A stretch of 64,000 bases of DNA, from NCBI GenBank assembly GCA_008704415.1, contig VXIS01000117.1, positions 59,725 to 123,724 of the forward strand, given 5' to 3'. Origin of the DNA: Sphaerosporella brunnea. Lineage: Eukaryota; Ascomycota; Pezizomycetes; Pezizales; Pyronemataceae. The notes beneath the pieces are model-generated. The model saw only the letters and a list, made by a program, of their open reading frames with translations. It had not been told where the DNA came from and ran no database searches. This document shows, piece after piece, positions 53,165 through 63,479 of the stretch (within the stretch, counting starts at the first letter, position 1; every line of letters starts with the position of its first letter). Made by a program: the position numbers and the translations under genes.

Positions 53165-56100
53165 TTAATCGATACCGTTAATCTTCTTGTGGTCGAGAAT
53201 CTCCTTGATGTTGTAGAGAGTGTGGTCGTCTTCTTCTTCGTCATCGTAGCTGGAGGGAGGAGGCGGAATTGTCTTGTCTGAAATTCGCTGGAAGAGCTTG
53301 AGTTTGTCCTGGGCGAAGATGGGATAAACACGCTTGTTCCTTGGGAGTTCAAGTGTGCAGTTGCCTGTATCCTCATCGAATTTGGTGATCCTGTAGGGCC
53401 CTTCCCAAACTTCCATAAGCTTCCTAACCTTGCCCTTCCCTCGAGAACGTCTCTTGTAAAACACCCATTGTCCAACCTGAAGTTGAACCTTAGGATTCCT
53501 ACGCTTGGCAGCAATGCTTGCCTGGCGGTGACGTGCTGCCAGCAATGCATCTCGAGCCACAGCATTGTTGATCTTTTGCTGCTCGAGGTACTCATTGACT
53601 GCAGGGACATTCGAATCGAATTCAACTGGTAAAATGCGAGGGATATGACCAAATTGAACTTCGTGAGGGGTACGCTTGATGGTGGTGGAAGGAGAGTGGT
53701 TGAAGGCGTGCTCAACACGCCAGAGGTGACGAGACCAGTCTGCCTGTTTGTTGTTGGTGAAAATCCGAAGCATTTGAGCGATGGTACGGTTGGCCCGCTC
53801 CACTTGTCCATTGGTGTTTTGATGGAAAGCGGTGGCCATGAGGAGGCCGGTACCAATCTGCTTGTGGAGTCCTTGCCAGAACTGCGAGGTGAATCGAGGG
53901 TCTCTGTCCGAAACGATTGACTCTGAGAGTCCGTAGCGAGCGTAGTAGTGTTTAATGAAAACATCCGTAACGTCCTTTGCCGAAAATCCGTCCTTTAGGG
54001 GAACCAAAACAAGACCAGAAGAGAAGCGGTCAATGATGACCATGATGTGCTTGAAACCGTCTGAAGAGTTGAATGGACCAAGGAAATCAATAGCAATTGA
54101 CTCCCATAGGCGAAGGGGAATTTCCAAGAGGCGAGCTTCGCCAATTGGCTTGGTGGTGGCATCTTTGTTGCGCTGACACTCAAGGCATTCTCTGCAGAAC
54201 TCGTCGATGTCCTGCTTCATCCTAGGCCAGTAAAAACTCTGCCTGCATAGGATGTAGGTCTTCTCGGTGCCTTGATGTCCCACACTCTTGTGACAACTCT
54301 GCATGATGACATGCCGGACTGAGGAGGAGGGATTGTCTCTGGAAAGAACTGCATTGGGGACGTAAACTCGAAGGTTGGAGGTGATGGAGGGGTCATCTAG
54401 CACAACATATCCTGTGTCATGCCAGTGAAATGGCTTGCGAATGCCATTCTTGACCATGGGATCGTGTTCATATGCCTGCTTGAATGTAGGGAGCATGGCC
54501 TTCCCTATGTGGTTGTCAAGGAAAAATGCGGGTACTCTGTTGCGAGTGTCGTAATGAGTGACTTCCTGGGAACGATTTCCTGGTGGGTGTTGAGGTGGTT
54601 CGAACATTTCTGCATCCTCTTTGTCCAGAAGAGGGGTTTCGTCCGAAATCGATGGCTGAATTTTTTGCTGAGTCCCTTCCCCTTCAAAATCCTTGTTGGA
54701 ATCTTGGTCATGCTCTGCCGATTCCTTATCCTTTTTCTCCTGTTCCTTACGAGCCGGAGCCCGAGTTAGAAAGGCCTGGGGATCAGAGGGTATGGGTTCC
54801 ATGGGTGGGGAAATGGGCTCAATGGGCCGCTCTCTCTGGAGTCTGGGTACCAGATGGCGGTGACTGGATGGGTTGGAAATCTGACTATCTTGGTGGGTGG
54901 CAGCTTGGAGGAGCGCACATACTCCACCTGGGTTAGCCTCAGCCTGGCCATAAACCTGTCGATTTCCTCCTTCGATGGGGTCTTTGTCGACCAAGAGGGG
55001 GTTTCTCCTGGGTGCGATGGCGTAGGTTTGGAATGGCGTGACTTCGTCTTGGATTCGCTGGGGGTTTTCCTGGTTGTTGTGTTGCTGGTCTGGGAGCGTC
55101 CTGGGGGTAGGCGTGGTGGTGAAGGTCTGTACTTGTCTGGGTATATCCTGTTTCCACCAAGGGCCGTCTGGGTGTTGTCTCTCCTGTGGGAATTTCGGGC
55201 GTGGTGCGCCTGATTCTGGAGTCCATTGGAGGGCAGGTGCCCTTGAACTATTCGCGTAGGTGATGTCACCATGGTGGACAAGCCACTCATAGTTGCCGAT
55301 GGGGTCTTCATCTGGGTCTGGACATTCTGAATCGGGTCCAAATGAATTGTCCATGTCTGTGTCTTCGTCTGGGGTGTCGTAGAACTCGTCGTCGCTATCG
55401 GATTCAAATTGAGCGTGATACTGAGAGTTTGACTTCCAGGTGCTGAAGGTTTCCATGAATCCTGAGGAATAGTGATATGGGCAGCCGTCTCTGGAGCGGC
55501 AGGCTGTCCAGTGGAGGTTTGGGTCGCACCTCTCATAGCGCGAGGCTCCCTTGGGGCGGAGGCTGGCGGAAGGTTTGTTGTTTGAGGTGGACATCTCATT
55601 TGAGACTTGAAGAGCGTGTGGAAAGTGTGAGGAAAGCTTGTCTGTTTCAGTGGAGGTGGTCTGTTGAGGAATGGAGGTTGTGGGGTTGAGGAGACTGTCG
55701 ATGGAGCCGAAATCCTCTGGTTTTAAGTTCTCATGGAGGAACTCATCTGGTGGCGTTATCTCCTTGTCCTCATCCTCATACAGACGTGAAAGTGTGTCTG
55801 CTAATTGATTGCTTTCTCCTGGTGTGTGCTGGATTTGGAAATCGAACATCTGGATGTATTCCAACCATCTGGCTAGTCTGCCAGTGGTCATGGGTTTCGT
55901 CACAAGGTACTCCAGTGCCTTGTGGTCAGTAATTACCGTAAATGGTATTCCTAATAGCTTTGTTTCGAATGCACCTAGTGCATCAACTATAGCTAGAAGC
56001 TCCTGGTTGGTGGTGTTGTAATTTTCCTGGGTGGCGGTAAAGCGTCTGCTGTGTATCGCTGCGATTCTAGACTTCGAATCTTCTAGATTCTTGCCATGAC

Positions 56101-57592
56101 AAATGAATGCACCCGTCCCCACCCGAGATGCATCTGTCACCAGATACACCTTATCTTCGCCTGACTTGATTCTGTCATATCGAAGTGGTGTGAGGGGTAC
56201 ATGTTTTCGGCAAAGATCCTTAATCTGCCGAAATGCATGGTCATGCAGGGCATCCCATCGCCACTCAGCATTTCCGGTTAATTCCGTGAGTGGTGCTAGG
56301 ATAGTGGAGCTGTGAAAAAGGTGTGGTGCCACATAATTGATTACACCTAAAAAGCTTTGCAGCTGCTTTTTGTTTGTGGGTGTGCGCCAATCCTGTATTT
56401 TCCGAATTCTCTCTGGGTGTGGGTGGATCTCATGACCAGAGATAATGTGTCCTAGGAGGCGTAGCTGGGATGTCATGAACTGACATTTGTCCATCCTGAG
56501 ATAGAACTTCGCTTTTGCAAGCTGCTGAAAAACTTGCTCAAGGTGTCGCATGTGTTCTTCTCGAGTTTCGGAAAAGATAAGGATGTCATCTAGGTACACC
56601 CATACAAATTTTCCGATGAATTCGCCTAAGATAGTGTTCATGCAGCGCATCATGGTTGCAGGAGCATTGCAGTCTCCCTGCAGCATGACCTTAACTTGAA
56701 AAGAGCCGAGGTCATCTGCATTGATGACATTTAATTCTTCCGATGATGGCTCCACTCGCACCTGGTGATAGGCGTTGGAAAGGTCTAGAACTGACTTGAA
56801 GTTCGCTCTAGCAGCATCCTCTCGGATGTTATCTGCATGAGGCAGTGGCGTGTAGTCTCGTTCTGTGATGCTATTCCTATCTCGAAGGTCATTCACCCAT
56901 CTCCATCCTTTGGAGGGTGGTATCTTTGGAGTTCCGAAAATCGAGCATGGAAATCTGCCGGGTCCAGGCACTGCGATTCCCTGTCGTTTCCAGTTGTCCA
57001 GGTGAGCAATCAGGTCCTTTTGGTAGGCATCAGGAATACGCCTTGCATGGAACTTGAATTGTTCGAGTTTGTCTGGATCAAGTCTGACCACATGATTGCA
57101 TCTATCACGTAGCGGAGGTAATCCTTGTGGTTCCTTCTCTGGGAATACTGTTGGAAACATCTTATCGAAAGGTGGGATGTCTTCGGTAGTTGCTGATGAT
57201 GTGAGAGAGAATGTTCTAGGCTGTCTTGTTGCACACTGGATGGTGGTGTCATGTTTCGGGAAATGTGCTGTAGAATCTGCCGTATTCAGGTTCACATGGT
57301 TATCCTGAAGGAAAGGCATTCCTAGGATGATGTCGTATGAGCTGACTGCTACTATAAGAAACTTCGTTTTCTCAGCGAATCCTGGTTTAATTTCGACGTT
57401 GGCGTAAGCAAATCGATTGGCGTTTGTCTTGGATCCTTTCGCGGCCATGTGAATGGTGATAGGTTGCGGCAGTTCTCTGGTAAAGATGTTGTGTGTCTGG
57501 GCCCAACTGCTGGACATAAGATTCGTCCCTGTTGTCCCTGTGTCTAGAAGAACTCTCGCCTGCCTTCCGTTGACATTCATGTTGGTGACCAT
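53165..57592 (-). CDS. Pol polyprotein of the chromovirus
   Basis: The frame has 1475 residues. In order: aspartic protease (VLLDTGTTGTNLM), reverse transcriptase (FVWVYLDDILIFS, with YLDD), RNase H (VYLVTDAS, then LADTLSRLYEDE), a long Pro/Asn-rich linker (about 630-940), the integrase zinc finger (HQGTEKT...CRECLECQR) and the DDE core (IAIDFLGPF, VSDRDPRFTSQFW, NTNGQVERANR). The C-terminus begins a chromodomain (YNIKEILDHKKINGID) but hits TAA at 53165-53167. The same frame continues beyond the stop with YISWENYGIENNSWEPDEN, the rest of a chromodomain. The ancestral Pol was therefore longer, and this copy is nonsense-truncated or read through. All catalytic motifs are present. Confidence 0.93.
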   Translation of the reverse strand: MVTNMNVNGRQARVLLDTGTTGTNLMSSSWAQTHNIFTRELPQPITIHMAAKGSKTNANRFAYANVEIKPGFAEKTKFLIVAVSSYDIILGMPFLQDNHVNLNTADSTAHFPKHDTTIQCATRQPRTFSLTSSATTEDIPPFDKMFPTVFPEKEPQGLPPLRDRCNHVVRLDPDKLEQFKFHARRIPDAYQKDLIAHLDNWKRQGIAVPGPGRFPCSIFGTPKIPPSKGWRWVNDLRDRNSITERDYTPLPHADNIREDAARANFKSVLDLSNAYHQVRVEPSSEELNVINADDLGSFQVKVMLQGDCNAPATMMRCMNTILGEFIGKFVWVYLDDILIFSETREEHMRHLEQVFQQLAKAKFYLRMDKCQFMTSQLRLLGHIISGHEIHPHPERIRKIQDWRTPTNKKQLQSFLGVINYVAPHLFHSSTILAPLTELTGNAEWRWDALHDHAFRQIKDLCRKHVPLTPLRYDRIKSGEDKVYLVTDASRVGTGAFICHGKNLEDSKSRIAAIHSRRFTATQENYNTTNQELLAIVDALGAFETKLLGIPFTVITDHKALEYLVTKPMTTGRLARWLEYIQMFDFQIQHTPGESNQLADTLSRLYEDEDKEITPPDEFLHENLKPEDFGSIDSLLNPTTSIPQQTTSTETDKLSSHFPHALQVSNEMSTSNNKPSASLRPKGASRYERCDPNLHWTACRSRDGCPYHYSSGFMETFSTWKSNSQYHAQFESDSDDEFYDTPDEDTDMDNSFGPDSECPDPDEDPIGNYEWLVHHGDITYANSSRAPALQWTPESGAPRPKFPQERQHPDGPWWKQDIPRQVQTFTTTPTPRTLPDQQHNNQENPQRIQDEVTPFQTYAIAPRRNPLLVDKDPIEGGNRQVYGQAEANPGGVCALLQAATHQDSQISNPSSHRHLVPRLQRERPIEPISPPMEPIPSDPQAFLTRAPARKEQEKKDKESAEHDQDSNKDFEGEGTQQKIQPSISDETPLLDKEDAEMFEPPQHPPGNRSQEVTHYDTRNRVPAFFLDNHIGKAMLPTFKQAYEHDPMVKNGIRKPFHWHDTGYVVLDDPSITSNLRVYVPNAVLSRDNPSSSVRHVIMQSCHKSVGHQGTEKTYILCRQSFYWPRMKQDIDEFCRECLECQRNKDATTKPIGEARLLEIPLRLWESIAIDFLGPFNSSDGFKHIMVIIDRFSSGLVLVPLKDGFSAKDVTDVFIKHYYARYGLSESIVSDRDPRFTSQFWQGLHKQIGTGLLMATAFHQNTNGQVERANRTIAQMLRIFTNNKQADWSRHLWRVEHAFNHSPSTTIKRTPHEVQFGHIPRILPVEFDSNVPAVNEYLEQQKINNAVARDALLAARHRQASIAAKRRNPKVQLQVGQWVFYKRRSRGKGKVRKLMEVWEGPYRITKFDEDTGNCTLELPRNKRVYPIFAQDKLKLFQRISDKTIPPPPSSYDDEEEDDHTLYNIKEILDHKKINGID

Positions 57593-57643
57593 GTTGTTGA
57601 TGTTGTCCTTCTTGCTATGTTCTGCTCGTGCCGTTTCGATAAA

Positions 57644-59303
57644 TTATCCGACAGTTGCTGGTAAGTTGTCTTCTATAATGTTGACGGTGGTTCTTGCTGA
57701 TTGAACCCATTTGCCTTGTTGTTGATTACGCTGCTTTGCTCTGCATTCGTTGATGAAGTGTCCTGCCTTCTTGCAGTAGAAGCACTTCTTCTCCTGTTTG
57801 AGTTGCGCTTTCTCCTGGTCTGAAAGCTTCTTGAATTGCTTGTTGTTCCTTCCTTGGTTTCCTCGTCCTGAGTTGTTGTTGTTCTTGCTGAACTGAGGAT
57901 TCATAGCATTGCTAGTATGGTGTTGTCCATTTCGATTCAATTGTTGCGGTCGTCCATACTTTCCAGCTTGGAAAAGAGCGGCATCCTTTCGTTCCGCTAG
58001 TTTCTTGACGTCTTCCCATTTCGCTGTCGATCGATCCACAACCTCAGGCTCAACTGCATAGCGAAGATCTGGGTGCATAGCATCCAAGAATCGCTGGATT
58101 TTGACCTGGGTGTTGATGGCTTTTCCGATTCGAGCTGCTACTTTCTCAAGTCGAATGGCAGTGGCGTTGATGCGGTCAACTCTGCCATTTCGAGTTTGAG
58201 AGATCTTATACCAATCATCCCAATATCGATTGACTTCTGTGGATGGAATGATATGGTTCTTGAGTTGAGTGAGGAACTCATCGAAGTCCATGGTTCCTTC
58301 CATTCGTTTGGTATGGTAGAACTCCTTTGCTGTTCCGCTGAGAAAGTACTGAAGCACTAGGAGTTTTTTGTCGTTGTCTTGAAGTCCTGAAAGCGTCAGG
58401 TAGTCCTTGACTTCCTGTAGCCATGCGTCGATGGTGGCTGCATCTCTATCCTGATTGTCTCCTGAATAGGTCCGTGGTTTTGGGACTTTGAACTTTTCAG
58501 CCATGGCGGCGGTTGCTCTGACTTCAATCTGGGGTATGAAAAGTTGTTTCTTTGGGGATGGTGGGTTCTGATGTTCGTCTTCCGAACTAGATTCGTCCTC
58601 TTCAAATCCTCCTGGAGGTCTTGGAGTTTCTTCGTGGCTAGTGTCTCTGACCTCGTGTGGCGGAGGAGTTGTTTGCCTTGTTAAGTCAAGGTAGTCTTGG
58701 ATGGCTTTGTTTGTTGATGCGGTGAGAGCCGAGTCTGATTTGAATCTTCCTTCTTCGTATAGGCGTTGCCAGGCCTCACGTAGTCCTTTGGCTCGCTCTT
58801 TGGCTTCTTCGGTTGTTGCTTGTTGTATTTCTTGCTCAAGCTTTTCAAACCGTGGGGTAAATTGTTCCAACCGAAAGTTGTAAAGTTCCTTCTCAAGCTT
58901 GTTGAATTCGGAGCTGGTCTCAATGAGAAGTTCGTAGTTGTAGAGTAGGTCTGATCCAGAGCTTCTTTCAATCCAGTCAAGGATAAGTTCTATGTGGCTC
59001 TGAAGGTCCTGTAGACGCTTGCGTGCTTCGTGTTCTGATTTGAAAACTTGTGCAATGGGTGGCCGATTTGTACTGGTCTCAGAGATGTCTGATTCGGCTT
59101 CTGATTCTGAATAGATTGATTGAAAGGCTTCGGTTTCCTCTGGTTGCTTCTTTCGTGGTCTGCCTCTCTTCTTTGGTTGTTGTCTCTGTTCCTCTGCTTC
59201 GTCGTGGAGCGCTTGAATGACCTCTTCTGTGGGTATTTCTGGATTGAGGCGTTGGCTCCTTCTTGTTGCTGTTGGTTGCTCCGTGGTGATGGCTGTTGTG
59301 CAC
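57644..59303 (-). CDS. Gag of the chromovirus, start unresolved
   Basis: An open frame runs from an upstream TAA (about 59303) to the stop at 57644. The downstream two-thirds holds the retrotransposon gag domain (FLTQLKNHIIPSTEVNRYW) and a CCHC knuckle (CFYCKKAGHFINEC). The upstream part is also open and protein-like, with an AT-hook-like KKRGRPRKK and long helical, acidic stretches, but contains no ATG. The first in-frame ATG is well inside (AAMAEKFKV). A shifted or lost start is possible. Pol begins about 50 bases after the gag stop. Confidence 0.8.
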
Positions 59304-59718
59304 TTCCCTGAGGCTTAGGCACTCGGGAATGCTATCGAGGAATTGTTGTCTGTATAGCTCGCGTCAAGAGCTCTTGAATAGAATCGTGCAGGGCTGTCTC
59401 CTGATCGATCTAACTATTCGTCTTAAAGCTTAACCTGGGACTGCTGATACCTCTGCCGGTTAACTAAGGCCTTGTTGACGCTTGTCGTTCCTAGGATTGT
59501 CCTAAAGACTCAAAAATGTATTGTTGTGCTTGTCGTGCTTAAAGTGAGTCGTAATTGTGGTTGTGTCTTGGTTCGTGATATCGATATGTTGTAAATTCGG
59601 AAATTTCCTGGCCAGCAGGGCGGCTTCGAGTAGGGAAGAACCAGGTGATCAGTCTGGTCTGAGGATCAAAGATTGTAGGTTGGGTAGAGAGAAAAGATAC
59701 TGGTCGGAGTGAAAAAAA

Positions 59719-60230
59719 TGTAACCTTTTCGTGAGCTTATAAGATCCGCTATTTCATAGATGCAAATAAACTCAGAACCGTTTGTGTATCTGGCTTGATA
59801 AATACCAAGAGAATACTCGCACTCAGGTCACTGATCAACTCAGTATTTATTGATGATAGTCGATACAATCTGGGCTGCTCGAAAGGCCGTATCGAAAGAA
59901 GAAAAAAGAATGAATGTAGGAAAAGCTCGTAGCTTTTATAGCCAACGATGCTGAGTACATCATGTGATAACAATCTGGTGGCAAATTCGAAACGAAGGAA
60001 AGAATGGTCTAGAAGACCTATAAGTCTGCCTTGTGGAAACTAGAAGATTCCAAAGTGACGTAGCATCGAAGGGGCTAGAAAGTGCTAGAAACATGGTGAC
60101 AAAACATAGTAAAGAAAGTAATGGAAACTCGTAGAATGCTGTTATCATACCATCGTTACTGCCTTATAGTTTTATATCTTAGTAAGGAAATACGTAAGAA
60201 AGAAACCATAGTAAGTGTAATAATCTTACA
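59719..60230 (-). repeat. 5' LTR of the chromovirus
   Basis: 512 bp, partner of 52395-52906. The sequence immediately inside on the minus strand is a T run followed by CACTCCGACC, not a standard TGG-starting primer-binding site. Confidence 0.95.
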
Positions 60231-60457
60231 TGTAGATACATTGCACGCTGCCGCTGGGGCGCGGACGCTCAGTGGACAGACAACCCCATCGTATACCGCC
60301 TTTCACTACACCCGTAAGATAATGTTTCGTGAGGAGGTTGCAGGGACCGCTCGCAGACAGTAGATGCAGACCTTGCTGCGATGTTTGAAAACATTGGACG
60401 ACGAGTGCAGGCCAGTAACAACGCCTCAGGCACAATGTAGGCATCAGAGACTGCACG

Positions 60458-60661
60458 ATGTTTATGCGAACCCCCGGGGACTTCAAGACCGACCCGCTTC
60501 ACTGGTGGAAACCCAAAGAGCACCGATTCCCGACTCTCGCGAGAATGGCACGAGATTACCTTGCAATATGTGGCTCAAGCGTACCCTGCGAGCAACCTTT
60601 CTCAGTGGCTGGTGACATAATCACCAAGAAGCGGAACCCGTCTTCTCGAAGAGTCGAGTAG
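60458..60661 (+). pseudogene. hAT transposase C-terminal dimerisation fragment
   Basis: The frame from 60458 reads FKTDPLHWWKPKEHRFPTLA, then RMARDYLAICGSSVPCEQPF and SVAGDIITKKR, the classical hAT C-terminal dimerisation domain (W..., ARDYL, P.S...E..FS). It is separated from its N-terminal exon by the chromovirus. Confidence 0.85.
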
Positions 60662-61101
60662 CGTTCTTCTACTGGTTGAAGCAGACGGATGTGAAAATGG
60701 GGGTATGAGGAGGCGGCGAAAGGACCAGCGCCGACTGGTGAAACTATGGACGCTACCGCGAGTGCACCGCTCAGAGTGAGTGACCATGCTGCAGCTGAGG
60801 CTGTTGAATGAATGAGACGTCGAAGCTGCGCTGAACTCCTGTTCGGGCCTCTCACACTTATCCGACTGATCTGCGCACTTTATACTGTCATAGATAAATT
60901 TGCCCTGCAACAGCTCCCGCGTGCGTCAAAATGTGATTTTCTTTGGCGGACTCGAGCTTTAGCTCGAGTTCATGCTGCCCCGGCTTGGGCTCACGAGTCG
61001 AGCGTGAAAGTCTCACCAGCGGACTCGAGTCTACCCCGGGCTCGACTCGAGTGCGCTCGTGCGCAACACTAGGTGGGGCCTGGGTCACCAAGGACGTTGG
61101 A

Positions 61102-61222
61102 AAACGGTGCTAGGACGTCGAAAACACAGCTTCCCGTCCGCACAGCCCTAGGTAAGCAACGTATCGCGAGGCTAGTACTACGGTGGGTGACCAGACCAAA
61201 TGGGAATCCCTCATACTTCCCA
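61102..61222 (+). rRNA. 5S rRNA-like copy, probably a pseudogene
   Basis: Conserved phrases TCGAAAACACAGCTTCCC, CGTCCGCACAGCCCTAGG, GTAAGCAACG, GGCTAGTACTACGGTGGGTG and GGGAATCCC match the 5S gene at 33.7 kb. Helix I pairs poorly, the 5' part (GGTGCTAGGACG) diverges from GGTCATAGAACA and no T run follows. It lies 31 bp from the hAT right end. Confidence 0.65.
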
Positions 61223-61229
61223 GTGCAGC

Positions 61230-61815
61230 GGAATTTAACCGACACGAGTGACGCGATGTGAAGAGCCTCGCCTGGAAAGCATGTTTCCAATTCGAGCGGA
61301 GGAGGAGTGGAGGAAATGCGCAATAACCAAAAACACAGCGAAATCGTTATGGTTCTGATAGGTTGCGGTTGTACTGCTCCTCACCGAAGGTTGACCGACT
61401 TACCTACAGCACACGAATTTGTGTCGACATAGAGACAGGCCAAAAGACCACCCTTCATTACACAAGACTTCGGAGTGAGTCACGTATTCCTTCCAGGATA
61501 TTTGCCAGTATCGGGATTGACAGACCGAGTGATATCCCGTGAAACACTCCGCTCCACCTCATAGCGGCGTTTCAAAAGCCAATCAACGACAAACATGCCC
61601 GAAAAGCACAGCATCACGAGACGGCGTTTGCATTTGTCTCTATTGGAATTTCTTTGGGACGTTACAATTTTCTGCTCGATGAACGGAACGCTTGCCACCC
61701 CAAGGTTTATGGTGGGTGGAAAGACTGTCGCCGAAGACTGATGCGGAGGTCACTTGAGGGATCTCAGGGCTCAACACCTCTCATCAAAATCTCCAAAACC
61801 ATCTCCACTCGGTTC
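61230..61815. other. intergenic, permease 3' flank
   Basis: No gene recognised. Confidence 0.4.
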
Positions 61816-63479
61816 TTAACTTTTCTCCACCACCACCTGTTCGACATCCGCATCGGCACAGCCAAGCTGTGCAACATCCCACCCCTCGCTCTCCAAATAG
61901 CGGCGAAACCTGCGGTCCTCAGCGACGATCGTGTCCTGGTCGACACGTGGCAGGAAGGCAGCGGCCAGGAGCGCCGAGAACACGCAGAGGGCGCTGGAGA
62001 CCCAAAACGGCGCCTGGTTCCCGCGCAGTGTGTCGGCGCCGCCTGCATTCCTGATGATGATCGGGAACACATACGTGCCGACGAAGGCGCCGGTCTTCCC
62101 CGCCGCGGCGGCGACGCCGTAGTAGCGCCCGCGCACGGCGGTGGCGCACGTCTTCGACGCCAGCAGGCCGATGTTGTTGCCCGGGCCGAGCTCGCCGAAG
62201 GTCAGGAAGAGCCCGTAGACCACGGTGAAGGCGGCGACGTAGGCGGAGGTGGCCAGGAAGCGGTAGCAGCCGGCCATGAGGAAGCCGAGCGCGGCTTGCA
62301 GGAGGAGGCCGAGGATCAGGCACGGCTTCGGGCCGAGGGCGTCGGAGAGGAAGGCGCCCAGGAAGGCGCCGGGGATGTAGAAGAGGTTCAGCACCACGTT
62401 CCAGCCGAAGGACTTTGCGAGCGATTGGTCCGGGATCACGAAGGCGAGGATCGACGAGGAGTAGATGCCGGCGGAGTAGACGGAGAACTGTATGCGATCA
62501 GCGGGGGGTTTTGTTTTTTGGGGCACAGGGAAGAAGAAGAGGGATTACGTCGTAGATGAACCAGATCAGCGCCACCACGGCGAGGCGGAACCAGTAGAAC
62601 CTGAGCACGAGCCGATACGGCGTCTGGGCGCGCGCCATGGTGTTGCGCTTCGTCTGCTCCGGCTCCTGCAGCCGCAGACGCAGGAAGAACAGCGCGAACG
62701 GCGGAACGACGCCGAGGCCCAGCGAGACGCGCCAGTTCGCGCGGAGGTGGTCCTCGCCCAGGATCCAGATGAACAGCAGCGGCACGAACGCCGAGACCAC
62801 GAACCCGACGTCGATCGCCACGTTCGTGAAGAAGATGAACCATCGGTTGCGCGTGCCTTTCGCGATTTCGCCGGTCGCTTCGGCCGCCGCGACCGAGCCG
62901 GCTGGGTACTCGCCGCCGATGCCGATGCCTGCGTGGATCAGCGGCCGTTCCCAAGCGCGGGCGACGGGGGTGGAGCACCAAGAAAGAACCGGCAGACCGT
63001 AAGCATGGTGAAAATGCCGTACGGCGTGCCCCCGCCATAGGAGCCGGTGCACAGCGCGGCGAAGACGATGAGCAGGGTCGCCGACAGCGTCATGGCGAAC
63101 TTGCGAGAGTAGTTGTCGGCCAGGTAGCCGAATATCAGTTGCCCGACGACCGTGCCCGCGAACGCGATCGAAGACACGTTCCGCGACGCCGACGAGTTCT
63201 TGTATTCGTGCGGGTAGAGTACCGAGAGCATCGTGTTGACGCTGCCGATGACCTACAGCACATTTGCTCTCTCAGCAGGGGTGGAGGCGGGATGCAAGGC
63301 AGGGGCGAACAAACTCCGTTCAGATATCCGTCGGAATACAGACCTGCGCCGCACGCAAACACAGGCCACAGCCGCTGCCATCGCGACTTTCCCGGCGGCG
63401 CGGCGGAGGTGGGGTCGCTCGAGTCGACGTCGTCGTCTTGGACAGCGTCCTGCGCGGGCAGCTTCAAGGGGTTGCGCAT
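61816..63479 (-). CDS. MFS permease, Git1/phosphate:H+ symporter type
   Basis: Four exons (63315-63479, 62979-63252, 62549-62928 and 61816-62487) with introns of 62, 50 and 61 nt give 496 residues from ATG 63477-63479. The protein has 12 predicted membrane spans. Signatures include GLYSDGYLNG in TM1, GYLADNYSRKFAM in the TM2-3 loop, VCRFFLGIGIGGEYPAGS in TM4 and GWNVVLNLFYIPGAFLGAFL in the second half. GIGIGGEYPAGS is typical of fungal glycerophosphoinositol/glycerophosphodiester permeases (Git1 clade), which belong to the phosphate:H+ symporter family. It would import a phosphate-containing or related solute across the plasma membrane. No defect was found. The substrate cannot be told from sequence alone. 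Confidence 0.92.

Larger units (their letters stand above)
52395..60230 (-). mobile_element. full-length Ty3/gypsy chromovirus, very recent insertion
   Basis: Two 512-bp LTRs flank gag and pol, and TGTAG duplicates on both sides (52390-52394 and 60231-60235). By eye the LTRs differ at a single base (CGAAACTAAGG versus CGAAACGAAGG), so it inserted very recently. A purine tract (AAGGGGAAG on minus) abuts the 3' LTR. The element lies inside the hAT transposase gene. Confidence 0.95.
51998..61071 (+). mobile_element. hAT transposon interrupted by a chromovirus
   Basis: The left end TAGTGTTGCGCACGAG is inverted at the right end (CTCGTGCGCAACACTA). Flanks GTTGGGGC (51990-51997) and GGTGGGGC (61072-61079) match at 7 of 8 bases, fitting an old 8-bp duplication. 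Both subterminal regions are dense in CTCGAG/GCTCGA. Without the retrotransposon and its duplicated TSD the element is about 1.23 kb, so its transposase was already internally deleted. Its coding pieces are listed separately. Confidence 0.9.

Noticed and set aside
61654..62559. 301-codon plus-strand frame over the permease
   Set aside because: Low-complexity antisense shadow (Gly/Glu/Arg-rich) of the GC-rich MFS exon.
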